A stretch of 64,000 bases of DNA from an uncultured Acidovorax sp. (GCA_913774955.1 CAJYKV010000003.1:33474-97473); one strand, 5' to 3'. Shown: positions 42,805-52,848, numbered from the stretch's first letter. Notes: generated by a model not told the origin, from the letters alone. Numbers and translations are program-made.

Positions 42805-44607
42805 ATGAGCGGCGCATCGGCCACCCCCTCCATTCCGCGCGAGGCGCTGCTGGCGCAGCTGCGTGCCGCAGTGGGCGCGGCCCACGTGCTCACCGGCGAC
42901 CAGGCCACGCGGCGCTTCCGCAAGGGGCACCGCACCGGCGAAGGGCCGGTGCTCGCCGTGGTGCGGCCCGGCACGCTGCTGGAGCAGTGGCGCGTGCTGC
43001 AGGCCGCCGTGGCGGCCGGGCGCATCGTCATCATGCAGGCGGCCAACACCGGGCTGACCGGCGGCTCCACGCCCGACGGCGCGGGCTACGACCGCGAGAT
43101 CGTGCTCGTCAGCACGCTGCGCATCCCCGGCGTGCAGGTGCTCGGCGGCGGCGAGCAGGTGGTCTGCCTGCCGGGCGCCACGCTGGACCGGCTCGAGCAG
43201 GTGCTGGCACCGCTCGGGCGCGAGCCGCATTCGGTGATCGGCTCGTCGTGCATCGGCGCATCGGTGCTGGGCGGCATCTGCAACAACTCCGGCGGGGCGC
43301 TGGTGCGGCGCGGCCCGGCCTACACCGAGCTGGCGCTCTATGCCCGCGTGCGCGGGGACGGCACGCTGCAGCTCGTGAACCACCTCGGCATCGCGCTGGG
43401 CAGCACCCCGGAAGAGATCCTCACGCGCCTGCAGAACGGCGACTACACCTCCGCCGAAGTGGCGCACGACCCGCAGCGCGCCGCCTCCGACCCGCGCTAC
43501 GGCGAGCACGTGCGCGCGGTGGACGCCGACACGCCCGCGCGCTTCAACGCCGATCCGTCGCGGCTGTTCGAGGCCTCCGGTTCCGCCGGCAAGCTCTGCC
43601 TGTTCGCCGTGCGGCTGGACACGTTCCCGAAGGAGCCCAGCACCGTCTTCTACATCGGCAGCAATGCGCCGGACGACCTCACCGCCGTGCGCCGCCACCT
43701 GCTGGCGGCACTGCCGCGCCTGCCGATCGCGGGCGAATACATCCACCGCACGGCCTACGACATCGGCGAGCGGTACGGCAAGGACACCTTCCTGCTGATC
43801 GACCGCCTGGGCACGGCGCGGGTGCCGGCCGCGTTCGCGCTCAAGAGCCGCATCGACGGCTTCCTCGAGCGCTTCGGGCTGCGCGGCGTGACCGACCGCG
43901 CCATCCAGGCGCTGACGAATCTGCTGCCCAGCCATCTGCCGCCGCGAATGCGGCAGATGCGCGAGCGCTACGAGCACCACCTGCTGGTGCGCGTCTCCGA
44001 CGACACGGCGCAGGCCACGCGCGAGTTCCTGGCGCGCCATTTCGGCGGCAGCGAGAGCGGGGGCTTCTTCGAATGCGATGCGCAGGAGGGCCGCAAGGCC
44101 TTCCTGCACCGCTTCGCCATCGCCGGCGCCGCCATCCGCTATCGCGAGGCGCACCGCGGCAGCGTGGAGGACATCGTGGCGCTGGACGTCGCGCTGCGCC
44201 GCAACGACCGCGAATGGGTAGAGCAGCTGCCGGCGGACGTGGAGGCCGGCGTCGTCCACAAGCTCTACTACGGGCACTTCTTCTGCCACGTGTTCCACCA
44301 GGACTACATCGTGAAGAAAGGCGTGGACCCGCTGGCGATGGAGCACCGCATGTGGGAGCTGCTCGATGCGCGCCGCGCCGAGTACCCGGCCGAGCACAAC
44401 GTGGGGCACCTCTACGTGGCCAAGCCCGCGCTGGCGGATTTCTACCGCCAGCTGGACCCGACCAACACCTTCAACCCGGGCATCGGGCACACGCCGCGGC
44501 TGCGCGGCTGGGAGGCCTGCTGCGATGCGCCCGCGCAGTGGCCGAAGGGCTACTCCGAGCCTGAGGCGGGGCAGGAAGGCGTGGAGACCGCGGCGCTGCC
44601 CCGCTGA
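42805..44607 (+). CDS. dld: Quinone-dependent D-lactate dehydrogenase
   Basis: A 600-residue flavoprotein. The FAD-binding part has AVVRPGTLLEQWRVLQAAV, MQAANTGLTGGSTPDG and SSCIGASVLGGICNNSGGALV, which line up well with E. coli Dld. The C-terminal half holds the membrane-binding domain and the segment VVHKLYYGHFFCHVFHQDYIVKKG. It oxidises D-lactate to pyruvate. It is the last gene of the lactate operon, seven bases after lldD. Confidence 0.95.
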   Translation: MSGASATPSIPREALLAQLRAAVGAAHVLTGDQATRRFRKGHRTGEGPVLAVVRPGTLLEQWRVLQAAVAAGRIVIMQAANTGLTGGSTPDGAGYDREIVLVSTLRIPGVQVLGGGEQVVCLPGATLDRLEQVLAPLGREPHSVIGSSCIGASVLGGICNNSGGALVRRGPAYTELALYARVRGDGTLQLVNHLGIALGSTPEEILTRLQNGDYTSAEVAHDPQRAASDPRYGEHVRAVDADTPARFNADPSRLFEASGSAGKLCLFAVRLDTFPKEPSTVFYIGSNAPDDLTAVRRHLLAALPRLPIAGEYIHRTAYDIGERYGKDTFLLIDRLGTARVPAAFALKSRIDGFLERFGLRGVTDRAIQALTNLLPSHLPPRMRQMRERYEHHLLVRVSDDTAQATREFLARHFGGSESGGFFECDAQEGRKAFLHRFAIAGAAIRYREAHRGSVEDIVALDVALRRNDREWVEQLPADVEAGVVHKLYYGHFFCHVFHQDYIVKKGVDPLAMEHRMWELLDARRAEYPAEHNVGHLYVAKPALADFYRQLDPTNTFNPGIGHTPRLRGWEACCDAPAQWPKGYSEPEAGQEGVETAALPR

Positions 44608-44659
44608 GCCGCGGTCCTGCACGGGGCCGTGCAGCATGCCGGCAGCCCCACGAGGAAGA

Positions 44660-45358
44660 TCACATGCCCAGCGACTTGAGCAGATCGTCGGTGTCGCTGT
44701 CGTTGCCGGCGGCCGGCGGGGCGGACGGAGCGGAGGCGCCGTCCTGGTCCGCCTGCGCCAGCAGCGCGTCGGGATCGGGCGCTTCCTGCGGCTCGAAGTC
44801 GTAGAGCTTGATGAACTCGGTGCGGTCGATCGCGAGTTCGAGGTAGAAGATGTGGTTCTTGGCCGTGTAGAAGGTCACGCGGCGCGCCTCGGGCTGGTCC
44901 AGGTTGGCATCCACGCTCAGCATCACCTGCTTGTTCAGCGCCAGCATCTTGGGCTGGTTCTGCGTGATGTGCGTCTGCAGTTCGCGGCGCACCTTGCCGG
45001 TGAAGTCGCCCACCACCTGGTTCATCAGTTCGCCCATCACGTTCGCCACCTCGTCGGAGGTGTAGGAACTGGCGAGGTCGTCCTGCGACATGCCCATGCT
45101 CAGCAGGTAGGTCTGGTAGATCTCCATCGCCGCCTCCTTGCTGAGGTTGATGATCACCAGGCCCGAGAAGCCGCCATCGAACAGCACGAAGCAGCCGATG
45201 TCGGGGCGCAGGCAGGTCTTGGTGATGCGCTGCACCATGCCGGAGTAATGCAGCTGCGTCTGCGTGGCCACGCTCAGCACCCGCGTGACGGAATTGCACA
45301 GGCTGATCAGCAGGTCTTCGGTGCCGTAGGTGGGGGCGGACTTGTCGGGCGTGCTCAT
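44660..45358 (-). CDS. DUF3334 (CheX-like) protein
   Basis: A 232-residue protein from the ATG at 45356-45358 (MSTPDKSAPTYGTEDLLISLCNSVTRVL). DIGCFVLFDGGFSGLVIINLSKEAAMEIY and SDEVANVMGELMNQVVGDFTGKVRREL give the CheC/CheX-type alpha/beta pattern (E-x2-N motif as ELMNQ). I recall this as the DUF3334 family. The C-terminal ~35 residues are an acidic disordered tail ending DDLLKSLGM. Function is unproven; chemotaxis-related phosphatase activity is possible by fold. Confidence 0.75.
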   Translation of the reverse strand: MSTPDKSAPTYGTEDLLISLCNSVTRVLSVATQTQLHYSGMVQRITKTCLRPDIGCFVLFDGGFSGLVIINLSKEAAMEIYQTYLLSMGMSQDDLASSYTSDEVANVMGELMNQVVGDFTGKVRRELQTHITQNQPKMLALNKQVMLSVDANLDQPEARRVTFYTAKNHIFYLELAIDRTEFIKLYDFEPQEAPDPDALLAQADQDGASAPSAPPAAGNDSDTDDLLKSLGM

Positions 45359-45499
45359 GGGAGTGCGGGCTGCGGTGGGGCTGGAGGGAGGGGAATGCGC
45401 GGGCGGGATGCCGGGCCGCCTGCAGTGTAGCGCGGGGAGGGGCCCGCGCGGCCTCCGCAACAGCCCGCGGTGCGGTATGCACGGGCCTGTGGACAGGGC

Positions 45500-46189
45500 C
45501 TAGCGGGTGCCGCGCTCCAGGCCGGGCTCGGAGATGCGCCGCGCATACACCGCGAGCACGATGCGCTCGGAATGCACCAGGTAGTCATTCAGGGCGGCGG
45601 CGGCCTCCTGCAGCCGGCCGGCCTCGAACAGCTCGACGATCTTCACGTTCATCTCCACATAGGGCGCGTGCAGGAATTCCGCGTCGTCGAGCAGCCCGAA
45701 GGCCAGGCGCAGTTCGGCCAGCAGGTGCGAGAACATCACGTTCAGCCGCTCGCTGTCGGCCAGTTCCACCACAGCCATGTGGAACTCCATGTTCGCCGTG
45801 CCCACGCCCTGCCAGTCGCCCGCGTCGCGGCAGCGCAGGGCGGCTTCCACCGCGTCGTGCAGATGCTTCTTCGCCGGATGGCGCGGATAGGCCTGGGCCA
45901 ATGCCTGGCATTCGATGAGACGGCGCACGCGGTAGATGTCGATGATCGACGCGATGCTCGGGATGGCGACCGAAACCCCCCGGTTCGGCTCGTGCTTGAC
46001 GAGGCCCTCCTGGGTGAGCAGGCGGAACACCTCGCGCAGCGTGTTGCGTGAGATGTCCAGGCTCTCGCTGAGCGCCGCTTCCGAGAGACGTTGCCCCGGA
46101 GAGAACTCGCCCTTCACGATCTTCTGGCGGATGAGCTCGGCGATGCGCTCGTTGAGCGTCCGGGCGTTGGCGGGAAATGCGGAGGTCAT
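45500..46189 (-). CDS. GntR-family regulator of the oxoproline operon
   Basis: A 229-residue protein from the ATG at 46187-46189 (MTSAFPANARTLNERIAELIRQKIVKG). The winged helix ISRNTLREVFRLLTQEGLVKHEPNRGVSV is followed by an FCD effector domain (RRLIECQALAQAYPRH ... NMEFHMAVVELADSERLN). An upstream ATG would add 72 poorly patterned residues. It is divergent from the DUF969/DUF979/pxp operon across 426 bases, so it probably represses it. Confidence 0.85.
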   Translation of the reverse strand: MTSAFPANARTLNERIAELIRQKIVKGEFSPGQRLSEAALSESLDISRNTLREVFRLLTQEGLVKHEPNRGVSVAIPSIASIIDIYRVRRLIECQALAQAYPRHPAKKHLHDAVEAALRCRDAGDWQGVGTANMEFHMAVVELADSERLNVMFSHLLAELRLAFGLLDDAEFLHAPYVEMNVKIVELFEAGRLQEAAAALNDYLVHSERIVLAVYARRISEPGLERGTR

Positions 46190-46615
46190 GCCGGGCGGGT
46201 GCGGGGTGCGGATGCGTGTACGGAAAAGCGGAAAGAGGGCGCCGACGCGGCCGGTCGCCGAGCAGGGCGACCCGTTTGTAGCAGATTCTCCCGCCGCTTC
46301 CGGGCCCCGGCCGATGCGGTTCACCCCATCACGGGCGGCCCGGCAGGAGGGCCGCACCGTGGAATCTCTCCTTCGCTCAGGGTTTACGCCAAGTTTTGCC
46401 TGCACTTTCGTTGGGCAAAATTTCCTAATCGTGAGACAAGTTGGTGTTCATTGTGCTTTTATGGTGCATGAATTGTTCAACAAAGCTATGAAGCATGATG
46501 GTTGATGGATGCGTTGTTGTTCATTGATTGGCATGCGAATTGCCTGTCGTCTCGCGTGCCGCCGACCAAGCGGGCATCGGTGGCCTCCGGGTCGTCCGCA
46601 TTTCAAGGAACCTAC
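46190..46615. other. Divergent control region, no gene seen
   Basis: A 426-base gap between the GntR regulator and the DUF969 gene. Its middle (~46380-46520) is strikingly AT-rich for this genome and includes the palindrome TTGTT-C-AACAA at 46473-46483, a possible regulator site. No convincing reading frame or RNA structure was found. Confidence 0.5.
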
Positions 46616-47371
46616 ATGCTCAACACCGTCAACCTGTGGCCGCTCATCGGGGTGGCCATCATCATTGCGGGCTTCATCCTGCGCTTCAATCCCATGTTGG
46701 TCGTGATCGTCACCGCGATCGCGACGGCCTTCGCGGCCGGCTTTCCGCTCGACAAGATCCTGGCGACCATCGGCACCGGCTTCATCAAGACGCGCAACCT
46801 GCCACTCATCATCCTGCTGCCGCTCGCGGTGATCGGGCTGCTGGAACGCCATGGCCTGCGCCAGCATGCGCAGAACTGGATCGGCAGCATCCGTTCGGCC
46901 ACCGCGGGCCGCCTGCTGATCGTCTACCTCGCCGCGCGCCAGCTCACCGCGGCCATCGGCCTCACCAGCCTGGGCGGGCATCCTCAGATGGTGCGCCCGT
47001 TGATCGCCCCGATGGCCGAAGGTGCCACCGAGGCCCGCCACGGCCCGCTGCCCGAGCGCGTCCGGCACAAGCTGCGGGCGTTCTCGGCGGCCACCGACAA
47101 CGTGGGCCTGTTCTTCGGCGAGGACATCTTCGTCGCCTTCGGCGCGATCGTGCTCATGACCACCTTTCTGCGCGAGGCCGGCATCGAGGTCGAGCCGCTG
47201 CACGTCGCGCTCTGGGGCCTGCCCACGGCGGTCTGCGCGTTCTGCATCCATGCGTGGCGCCTGCGCCGCCTCGATCGCGCGCTGGAGCGTGAACTGGCTG
47301 CTGAAAGCCTGGCCCGCACCTCTGCCGCAAGCCCCGCCGCCGCATCCTCCTCTTCCGCTTCGGGAGTCTGA
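46616..47371 (+). CDS. DUF969 membrane protein, putative oxoproline transporter subunit
   Basis: A 251-residue protein from the ATG at 46616 (MLNTVNLWPLIGVAIIIAGFILRF), with AAGGA upstream. It has about five membrane helices and the family patterns TRNLPLIILLPLAVIGLLERHGLR and GGHPQMVRPLIAPMAEGA. DUF969 always travels with DUF979, and the pair is linked to 5-oxoprolinase genes, so uptake of 5-oxoproline or a relative is inferred. The C-terminus is an Ala/Ser tail. Confidence 0.85.
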   Translation: MLNTVNLWPLIGVAIIIAGFILRFNPMLVVIVTAIATAFAAGFPLDKILATIGTGFIKTRNLPLIILLPLAVIGLLERHGLRQHAQNWIGSIRSATAGRLLIVYLAARQLTAAIGLTSLGGHPQMVRPLIAPMAEGATEARHGPLPERVRHKLRAFSAATDNVGLFFGEDIFVAFGAIVLMTTFLREAGIEVEPLHVALWGLPTAVCAFCIHAWRLRRLDRALERELAAESLARTSAASPAAASSSSASGV

Positions 47372-47373
47372 CC

Positions 47374-48330
47374 ATGACGCTCACCATCCAGCACCTCTAC
47401 CTCCTGGTGGGCGCCATCCTGGCGATCACCGCGGCGATGACGCTCGCCGACCGCAGCCACCCCAAGCGCTATTCCAGCGCGCTCTTCTGGGCGCTCTATG
47501 CGCTGGTCTTCCTCGTGGGCGATCTGCTGCCGCCCCTCTGGGTGGGCATGGGCGCCGTCGCGATGGCGCTGATCGCCGGCTTCGGCGGGGTCGGCGCGGG
47601 CCGCCACGCGCCGCGCAGCGCCGCCGAATACGCCGCCAGTGCCCGCCGCCTGGGCCACAAGCTTTTCATTCCCGCGCTGGCCATTCCCCTCATCACGATG
47701 GTCGGCACGCTTTCGGCCAAGCACCTGGTGTTCGGCGGCACGCCCCTGCTCGACCCCAAGAACACCACGCTCGTGAGCCTGGGCGTGGGCAGCGTGCTGG
47801 CGCTGGCGCTCGCCTGCTGGCTGACGCGCGAGACGCCGGTGCAGGGCATCCGCGAATCGCGCCGGCTCACGGACGCGCTCGGCTGGGCGCTGGTGCTTCC
47901 GCAGATGCTCGGCATGCTGGGCCTGGTGTTCTCCGATGCGGGGGTGGGCAAGGCGGTGGCGCACGTCACCACGACCTACATCAACATGGACCTGCGCTTC
48001 GTCGCGGTGGCGGTGTACGTGATCGGCATGGCGCTGTTCACCATCATCATGGGCAACGGTTTCGCGGCCTTCCCGGTCATGACGGGCGGCGTCGGCGTGC
48101 CGGTGCTGGTGGGCGTGTACCACGGCGATCCGGCCGTGATGGCCGCAGTCGGCATGCTGTCGGGCTACTGCGGCACGCTGCTCACGCCCATGGCCGCCAA
48201 CTTCAACATCGTACCGGCTGCGCTGCTGGAGCTGCCGGACAAGAATGCGGTGATCCGTGCGCAGGTACCCACCGCGCTGCTGCTGCTGGCTGCCAACGTG
48301 GTGCTGCTCAACTTCCTGATGTTCCGCTGA
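47374..48330 (+). CDS. DUF979 membrane protein, putative oxoproline transporter subunit
   Basis: A 318-residue protein with about ten hydrophobic helices. FIPALAIPLITMVGTLSAKHLVFGGTPLLDPKNTTLVSLG and MGNGFAAFPVMTGGVGVPVLVG are distinctive. It starts two bases after the DUF969 stop. The two probably form one carrier for a pyroglutamate-like compound. Confidence 0.85.
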   Translation: MTLTIQHLYLLVGAILAITAAMTLADRSHPKRYSSALFWALYALVFLVGDLLPPLWVGMGAVAMALIAGFGGVGAGRHAPRSAAEYAASARRLGHKLFIPALAIPLITMVGTLSAKHLVFGGTPLLDPKNTTLVSLGVGSVLALALACWLTRETPVQGIRESRRLTDALGWALVLPQMLGMLGLVFSDAGVGKAVAHVTTTYINMDLRFVAVAVYVIGMALFTIIMGNGFAAFPVMTGGVGVPVLVGVYHGDPAVMAAVGMLSGYCGTLLTPMAANFNIVPAALLELPDKNAVIRAQVPTALLLLAANVVLLNFLMFR

Positions 48331-48390
48331 GGTCGGTACCGCCCCCGGCAAAAATCTTACCGGGCCGCAGGCCCATCCCGAGGACTTCAA

Positions 48391-49158
48391 ATGCAAATGG
48401 ACCTGAACAGCGACCTGGGCGAAAGCCTGGGCGCCTGGCGCATGGGCGACGACGCCGCCATGCTGGACATCGTGAGCAGCGCCAACGTGGCCTGCGGCTT
48501 CCACGCGGGCGATGCCGCGGGCATCCTGCGCACGCTGCGCGACGCGCAGCCGCGCGGCGTGGTGGTGGGCGCGCACGTGGGCTACCGCGACCTCGCGGGC
48601 TTCGGCCGCCGCAACATGGACGTGGACAGCGCCGACCTGCAGGCCGACGTGATCTACCAGATCGGCGCGCTGCAAGGGCTGGCCCGCGCGGCCGGCACGA
48701 CCGTGCGCTACGTCAAGCCCCACGGCGCGCTCTACAACACCATCGCCCACGACCGCCGACAGGCGGACGACGTCATCGCCGCGATCCTGGCGGCCGATTC
48801 CCGGCTGGTGCTGGTCGCGCTCGCGGGCTCGCCGCTGATCGGCTGGGCGCGCGATGCCGGGCTGCGCGTCGTCGCCGAGGCTTTCGCCGACCGGGGCTAC
48901 ACGCCGGCCGGCGCGCTGGTCTCGCGCCGCGAGAAAGGTGCCGTGCTGCACGACGCCGGCCGGATCGCCGAGCGCATGCTTCGGCTGGTCTCGGAAGGCA
49001 CCGTGGAAGCGGTAGACGGCAGCACCGTGCGCATCGAGGCCGATTCCATCTGCGTGCATGGCGACAGCCCGGGCGCGGTCGCCATCGCGCGTGCCGTGCG
49101 GGATCGGCTGGAGCAGGCAGGGGTGACGGTGGCATCCTTCGCGGGCGCCGCGCAATGA
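48391..49158 (+). CDS. pxpA: 5-oxoprolinase subunit A (LamB/YcsF family)
   Basis: A 255-residue protein ([30 protein letters not shown]). It has the family signatures [21 protein letters not shown] and [17 protein letters not shown]. PxpA acts with PxpB and PxpC to open 5-oxo-L-proline to glutamate with ATP. It is followed after 43 bases by a fused pxpBC gene. Confidence 0.95.
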   Translation: MQMDLNSDLGESLGAWRMGDDAAMLDIVSSANVACGFHAGDAAGILRTLRDAQPRGVVVGAHVGYRDLAGFGRRNMDVDSADLQADVIYQIGALQGLARAAGTTVRYVKPHGALYNTIAHDRRQADDVIAAILAADSRLVLVALAGSPLIGWARDAGLRVVAEAFADRGYTPAGALVSRREKGAVLHDAGRIAERMLRLVSEGTVEAVDGSTVRIEADSICVHGDSPGAVAIARAVRDRLEQAGVTVASFAGAAQ

Positions 49159-49201
49159 CGCTCGGCACCGCCCGCGGGCGATCGAGAGAGGTTCTCCCCC
49201 C

Positions 49202-50857
49202 ATGACCATGCGTTTTCTTCCCGCCAACCTCGACGCCCTGATCGTCGAACAGGAAGGCCTGGAGCCCACCCTGGCCCTGCTGGAGTCGCTGCGGCGCGAT
49301 CCGGTCGCCGGCATCGAGGAGATGGTGCCCGCGGCGCGCACGCTGCTGATCCGCTTCCGGCCCTGGGTCTGCAGCATGGCATCCCTCGTGGACGCCATCG
49401 CACGCCGCGACACGGGGGGCCGCGCGGCGCGCAGCGACACACTCGTGGAAATTCCCGTGCACTACGACGGCGAAGACCTGGCCGAGGTGGCGCAGATCCT
49501 CGGCGCCACGCCCGAAGAGGTGGTGCGCCGCCACACCGGCAGCGAATACACCGTGGCCTTCACCGGCTTCGCCCCCGGATTCGCGTACCTGACCGGAGGG
49601 CATCCCAGCTTCGACGTGCCGCGCCGCGCGACGCCACGCACCCGCATTCCCGCGGGCGCCGTGGGCCTGGCCGGCACCTTCAGCGGCATCTATCCGCAGG
49701 CCAGCCCCGGCGGCTGGCAGATCATCGGCACCACGCCGCTCGCCATGTGGGACCTTGCGCGCGAGGTGCCCGCCCTGCTGCAGCCCGGCTTCCGCGTGCG
49801 CTTCGTCGACATCGCGGCGCTGCCCACCGCCGCCCGGCAGGCGCTGGATGCGGCCTCGGCGCCTGCGGCCGCCCGCGAGCAGGTGACGCCATCGCCTGTA
49901 TCTGCCACGGGACTCGCACGGGCTGGGGATGCGCCATCGTCCGGCGGCCCGGCGCTGCAGGTGCTGTCCGCGGGCCTTCAGACCCTGTGGCAGGACCTGG
50001 GCCGCCATGGGTACGCAGGGCAGGGCGTTTCGGCCTCCGGCGCGATGGACCGGGCCGCCTGCCGCGCCGCGAACCGGTTGGTGGGCAACCCGTCGGATGC
50101 CGCCTGCCTGGAAACCGTGCAGGGCGGCCTGCGCCTGCGCAGCCGCGGCGACACCGTCGTGGCCGTGACGGGGGCCGACGCGCCGCTCACCGTGTCGGCC
50201 GCCGACGGACGATGCTGGCCGGTCGCGCGCCACGCGCCGCTGGCCCTGGCGGACGGCGATGAATTGGCGATCGGCGAACCCCACGCCGGCGTCCGCTGCT
50301 ACGTGGCGGCGCGCGGTGGCTTCGCCGTGGCGCCCGTGCTGGGCAGCTGCGCGACGGACACGTTGGCCCGCGTGGGGCCACCCGCCGTGGCCGCCGGCGA
50401 CGTGCTGCCGATCCGCAACCTGCGCGCCCTTGCCTCCGTGGGCGCGGCGGAGCTGCCGCCCGAAGCCTTGCCCGAAGCCGGGCGGGAGGTCGTGCTCGAC
50501 GTGGTTCCCGGCCCACGCACCGACTGGTTCACGCCCGAGGCCGTCGCGCTGCTGGCCTCCCAGCGCTGGCAGGTCACGCCGCAATCCAACCGCGTGGGCC
50601 TGCGCCTGGCGGGCGAGGTGCCGCTGGCGCGCGCCGTGCCGGGCGAACTGCCCAGCGAGGGCACCGTGGCCGGCGCCATCCAGGTGCCGCCCAGCGGCCA
50701 GCCGGTGCTGTTCCTGGCCGACCATCCGCTGACCGGCGGCTACCCCGTCATCGGCGCCGTCGCACCCCACCACCTGGACCTGGCCGGCCAGATTCCTGTC
50801 AACGCCTGGGTGCGCTTCCGTCCCCTCCGCGCCTTCGAACCCGTCACCCGCTCCTGA
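49202..50857 (+). CDS. pxpBC: Fused 5-oxoprolinase subunits B and C (KipI-KipA)
   Basis: A 551-residue protein. Residues ~1-215 are PxpB/KipI (PVHYDGEDLAEVAQILG ... FTGFAPGFAYLTGGHPSFDVPRR). Residues ~245-545 are PxpC/KipA (GLQTLWQDLGRHGYAGQGVSASGAMDRA ... SNRVGLRLAGE ... ADHPLTGGYPVIGAVA). They are joined by a ~30-residue Ala/Pro/Ser linker. In most bacteria these are separate genes. An alternative ATG lies two codons later. Confidence 0.94.
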   Translation: MTMRFLPANLDALIVEQEGLEPTLALLESLRRDPVAGIEEMVPAARTLLIRFRPWVCSMASLVDAIARRDTGGRAARSDTLVEIPVHYDGEDLAEVAQILGATPEEVVRRHTGSEYTVAFTGFAPGFAYLTGGHPSFDVPRRATPRTRIPAGAVGLAGTFSGIYPQASPGGWQIIGTTPLAMWDLAREVPALLQPGFRVRFVDIAALPTAARQALDAASAPAAAREQVTPSPVSATGLARAGDAPSSGGPALQVLSAGLQTLWQDLGRHGYAGQGVSASGAMDRAACRAANRLVGNPSDAACLETVQGGLRLRSRGDTVVAVTGADAPLTVSAADGRCWPVARHAPLALADGDELAIGEPHAGVRCYVAARGGFAVAPVLGSCATDTLARVGPPAVAAGDVLPIRNLRALASVGAAELPPEALPEAGREVVLDVVPGPRTDWFTPEAVALLASQRWQVTPQSNRVGLRLAGEVPLARAVPGELPSEGTVAGAIQVPPSGQPVLFLADHPLTGGYPVIGAVAPHHLDLAGQIPVNAWVRFRPLRAFEPVTRS

Positions 50858-50862
50858 ACACC

Positions 50863-50991
50863 ATGAAAAAAGTCCGGATTGCCAACCGTGGGGAAAACGT
50901 TCGCGCAGCGGGCGTTTCTGCACATCGCCGTGCCTGCGCAGCAGGCTGCGGCGATCTCGCCGTCCCGCCGTCCGCTTCCACCGAAAGTTGA
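50863..50991 (+). pseudogene. Decayed duplicate of the biotin carboxylase gene start
   Basis: The reading frame begins [14 protein letters not shown], almost the same as [15 protein letters not shown], the start of the carboxylase that begins at 50996. A second shared patch (RACA, then a Leu/Val-Ala-Val segment) follows, and the frame ends at TGA five bases before the real ATG. So a 5' fragment seems to have been duplicated in tandem and degraded. It could also act as an upstream leader frame affecting carboxylase translation. Confidence 0.55.
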
Positions 50992-50995
50992 TGTC

Positions 50996-52732
50996 ATGAA
51001 GAAAATCCTGATCGCCAACCGCGGCGAGATCGCCGTCCGCATCGCCCGCGCCTGCGCCGACTACGGCCTCGGCTCCGTCGCCGTCTATGCCGATGCCGAT
51101 ATCGACGCGCTGCACGTCCGCATGGCCGACGAGGCCTGGGGCCTGGGCGGCGACCGCCCGGCCGATACCTACCTGCACATCGAGAAGCTGCTCGATGCCG
51201 CCCGCAAGAGCGGTGCGGATGCCGTGCATCCCGGCTACGGCTTCCTGTCCGAGAACGCGGGCTTCGCGCGGGCGGTGATCGGTGCCGGCCTCACCTGGAT
51301 CGGCCCCCCGCCCGAGGCGATCGAGCGGCTGGGCGACAAGGTCGAGGCGCGCAGGCTCGCGCTGCAGGTGGGCGCGCCGCTCGTGCAGGGCACGGCCGAC
51401 CCGGTGCAGGATGTTTCCGAGGTGCTCGCCTTCGCCGAGCAGCACGGCCTGCCGATCATCATCAAGGCGGCCTTCGGCGGCGGCGGCCGCGGCATGAAGA
51501 TCGCCTGGCGCATGGACGAGGTGGAAGACCTCTACGCCTCCGCCGTGCGCGAGGCCACGGCAGCCTTCGGCCGCGGCGAATGCTTCGTGGAGCAGTTCCT
51601 GGACCGGCCGCGCCACATCGAGGCCCAGGTGCTGGCCGACACGCACGGCAACGTGGTGGTGCTGGGCACGCGCGACTGCTCCCTGCAGCGACGCAACCAG
51701 AAGCTCGTGGAAGAGGCGCCCGCGCCCTTCCTCACGCCGCAGCAGCGCGAGCGCATCCACACCGCCGCGCGCGACATCTGCGCCGCAGCCGGCTACACGA
51801 GCGCCGGCACGGTGGAATTCCTGCTCTCGGGCACGGGCGCGATCTCGTTCCTGGAGGTGAACACGCGCCTGCAGGTGGAGCACCCCGTCACCGAGCAGAC
51901 CACGGGCGTCGATCTCGTGGTGGAGCAGTTCCGCGTCGCCGAAGGCCTGCCGCTGCGCGTCACGCAGACGCCCGAACCGCTCGGCCATTCGATCGAGTTC
52001 CGCATCAACGCCGAGGACGTGGGCCGCGGCTTCCTGCCCACGCCCGGTGGCGTCACCCGGTTCGATCCGCCGTCGGGCCCCGGCGTGCGGCTGGACACCG
52101 GCGTGCAGGCCGGCTCCATCGTGCCGGGCACCTTCGATTCGCTCATGGCGAAGCTCATCGTGTCGGGTTCCACCCGTGCCCAGGCCATCGCGCGGGCGCG
52201 CCGCGCGCTGCGCGAGTTCCGCATCGACGGTGTGGCCTCGGTGCTGCCGTTCCACCGCGCGGTGATGGAGCACGAGGATTTCATCAACGGTGAAGCCCTG
52301 CGGGTGCACACCCGCTGGATCGAAACCGATTTCGCCGAGACCCTGGCTGCCGCCGCGCGTGCCGAACCGCTGGCCGATACCGCCCTGGTGCGCACCGCGA
52401 TCGAGATCGACGGCCGCCGGGTGGCGCTGGGCCTGCCGGCCGTTCTGCTGCAGGGGCTGCAGTCCGCGGGCGGCGGGGCCGGTGCGGTGGCCGCGGCCCC
52501 CCCGGCCGCCGCGGTGCAGGAAGGCACCGTGCCCGCGCCCGTGGCCGGCACCATCCAGGCCTGGAAGGTCGCCGAAGGCGACACCGTGGCCGAGGGTGAG
52601 CCGGTGGCCGTGATGGAAGCGATGAAGATGGAGATGCAGGTCACCGCGCCGCGGGCGGGGCGCATCACCGGGCTGGTGGCCGTCGGCAGCTACCAGGCCG
52701 CGGGCGCGCCGTTGGCCCGCGTGGCCTCCTGA
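50996..52732 (+). CDS. Biotin carboxylase fused to biotin carboxyl carrier domain
   Basis: A 578-residue protein from the ATG at 50996 ([19 protein letters not shown]). ATP-grasp core motifs: [60 protein letters not shown]. The C-terminus has the biotinylation site EAMKMEM. It resembles the alpha subunit of acyl-CoA carboxylases. No carboxyltransferase gene lies next to it; acc-type genes are often linked to pxp genes, and here it follows pxpBC in the same operon. Its role in oxoproline metabolism is not established. Confidence 0.9.
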   Translation: MKKILIANRGEIAVRIARACADYGLGSVAVYADADIDALHVRMADEAWGLGGDRPADTYLHIEKLLDAARKSGADAVHPGYGFLSENAGFARAVIGAGLTWIGPPPEAIERLGDKVEARRLALQVGAPLVQGTADPVQDVSEVLAFAEQHGLPIIIKAAFGGGGRGMKIAWRMDEVEDLYASAVREATAAFGRGECFVEQFLDRPRHIEAQVLADTHGNVVVLGTRDCSLQRRNQKLVEEAPAPFLTPQQRERIHTAARDICAAAGYTSAGTVEFLLSGTGAISFLEVNTRLQVEHPVTEQTTGVDLVVEQFRVAEGLPLRVTQTPEPLGHSIEFRINAEDVGRGFLPTPGGVTRFDPPSGPGVRLDTGVQAGSIVPGTFDSLMAKLIVSGSTRAQAIARARRALREFRIDGVASVLPFHRAVMEHEDFINGEALRVHTRWIETDFAETLAAAARAEPLADTALVRTAIEIDGRRVALGLPAVLLQGLQSAGGGAGAVAAAPPAAAVQEGTVPAPVAGTIQAWKVAEGDTVAEGEPVAVMEAMKMEMQVTAPRAGRITGLVAVGSYQAAGAPLARVAS

Positions 52733-52848
52733 GCGGTTCTGCCCGGCCCGGCCCGGCCCGGCGCAGGCGGCGGGCGAGGCCTGCCTGCACGCCCGGGGGC
52801 CGGGCGGCATCCCGGGCGGTGCCGGTGCCGGTGCCGGAAAGGAGACCG

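Noticed and set aside
50879..50995. A 39-residue N-terminal extension of the biotin carboxylase
   Set aside because: The extension has no family pattern and the ATG at 50996 gives the exact family start [15 protein letters not shown].
52741..52837. Short CCCGG and GCCGGT tandem repeats as a functional element
   Set aside because: Simple GC-rich repeats with only a few copies and no palindromic or coding logic; probably slippage products.
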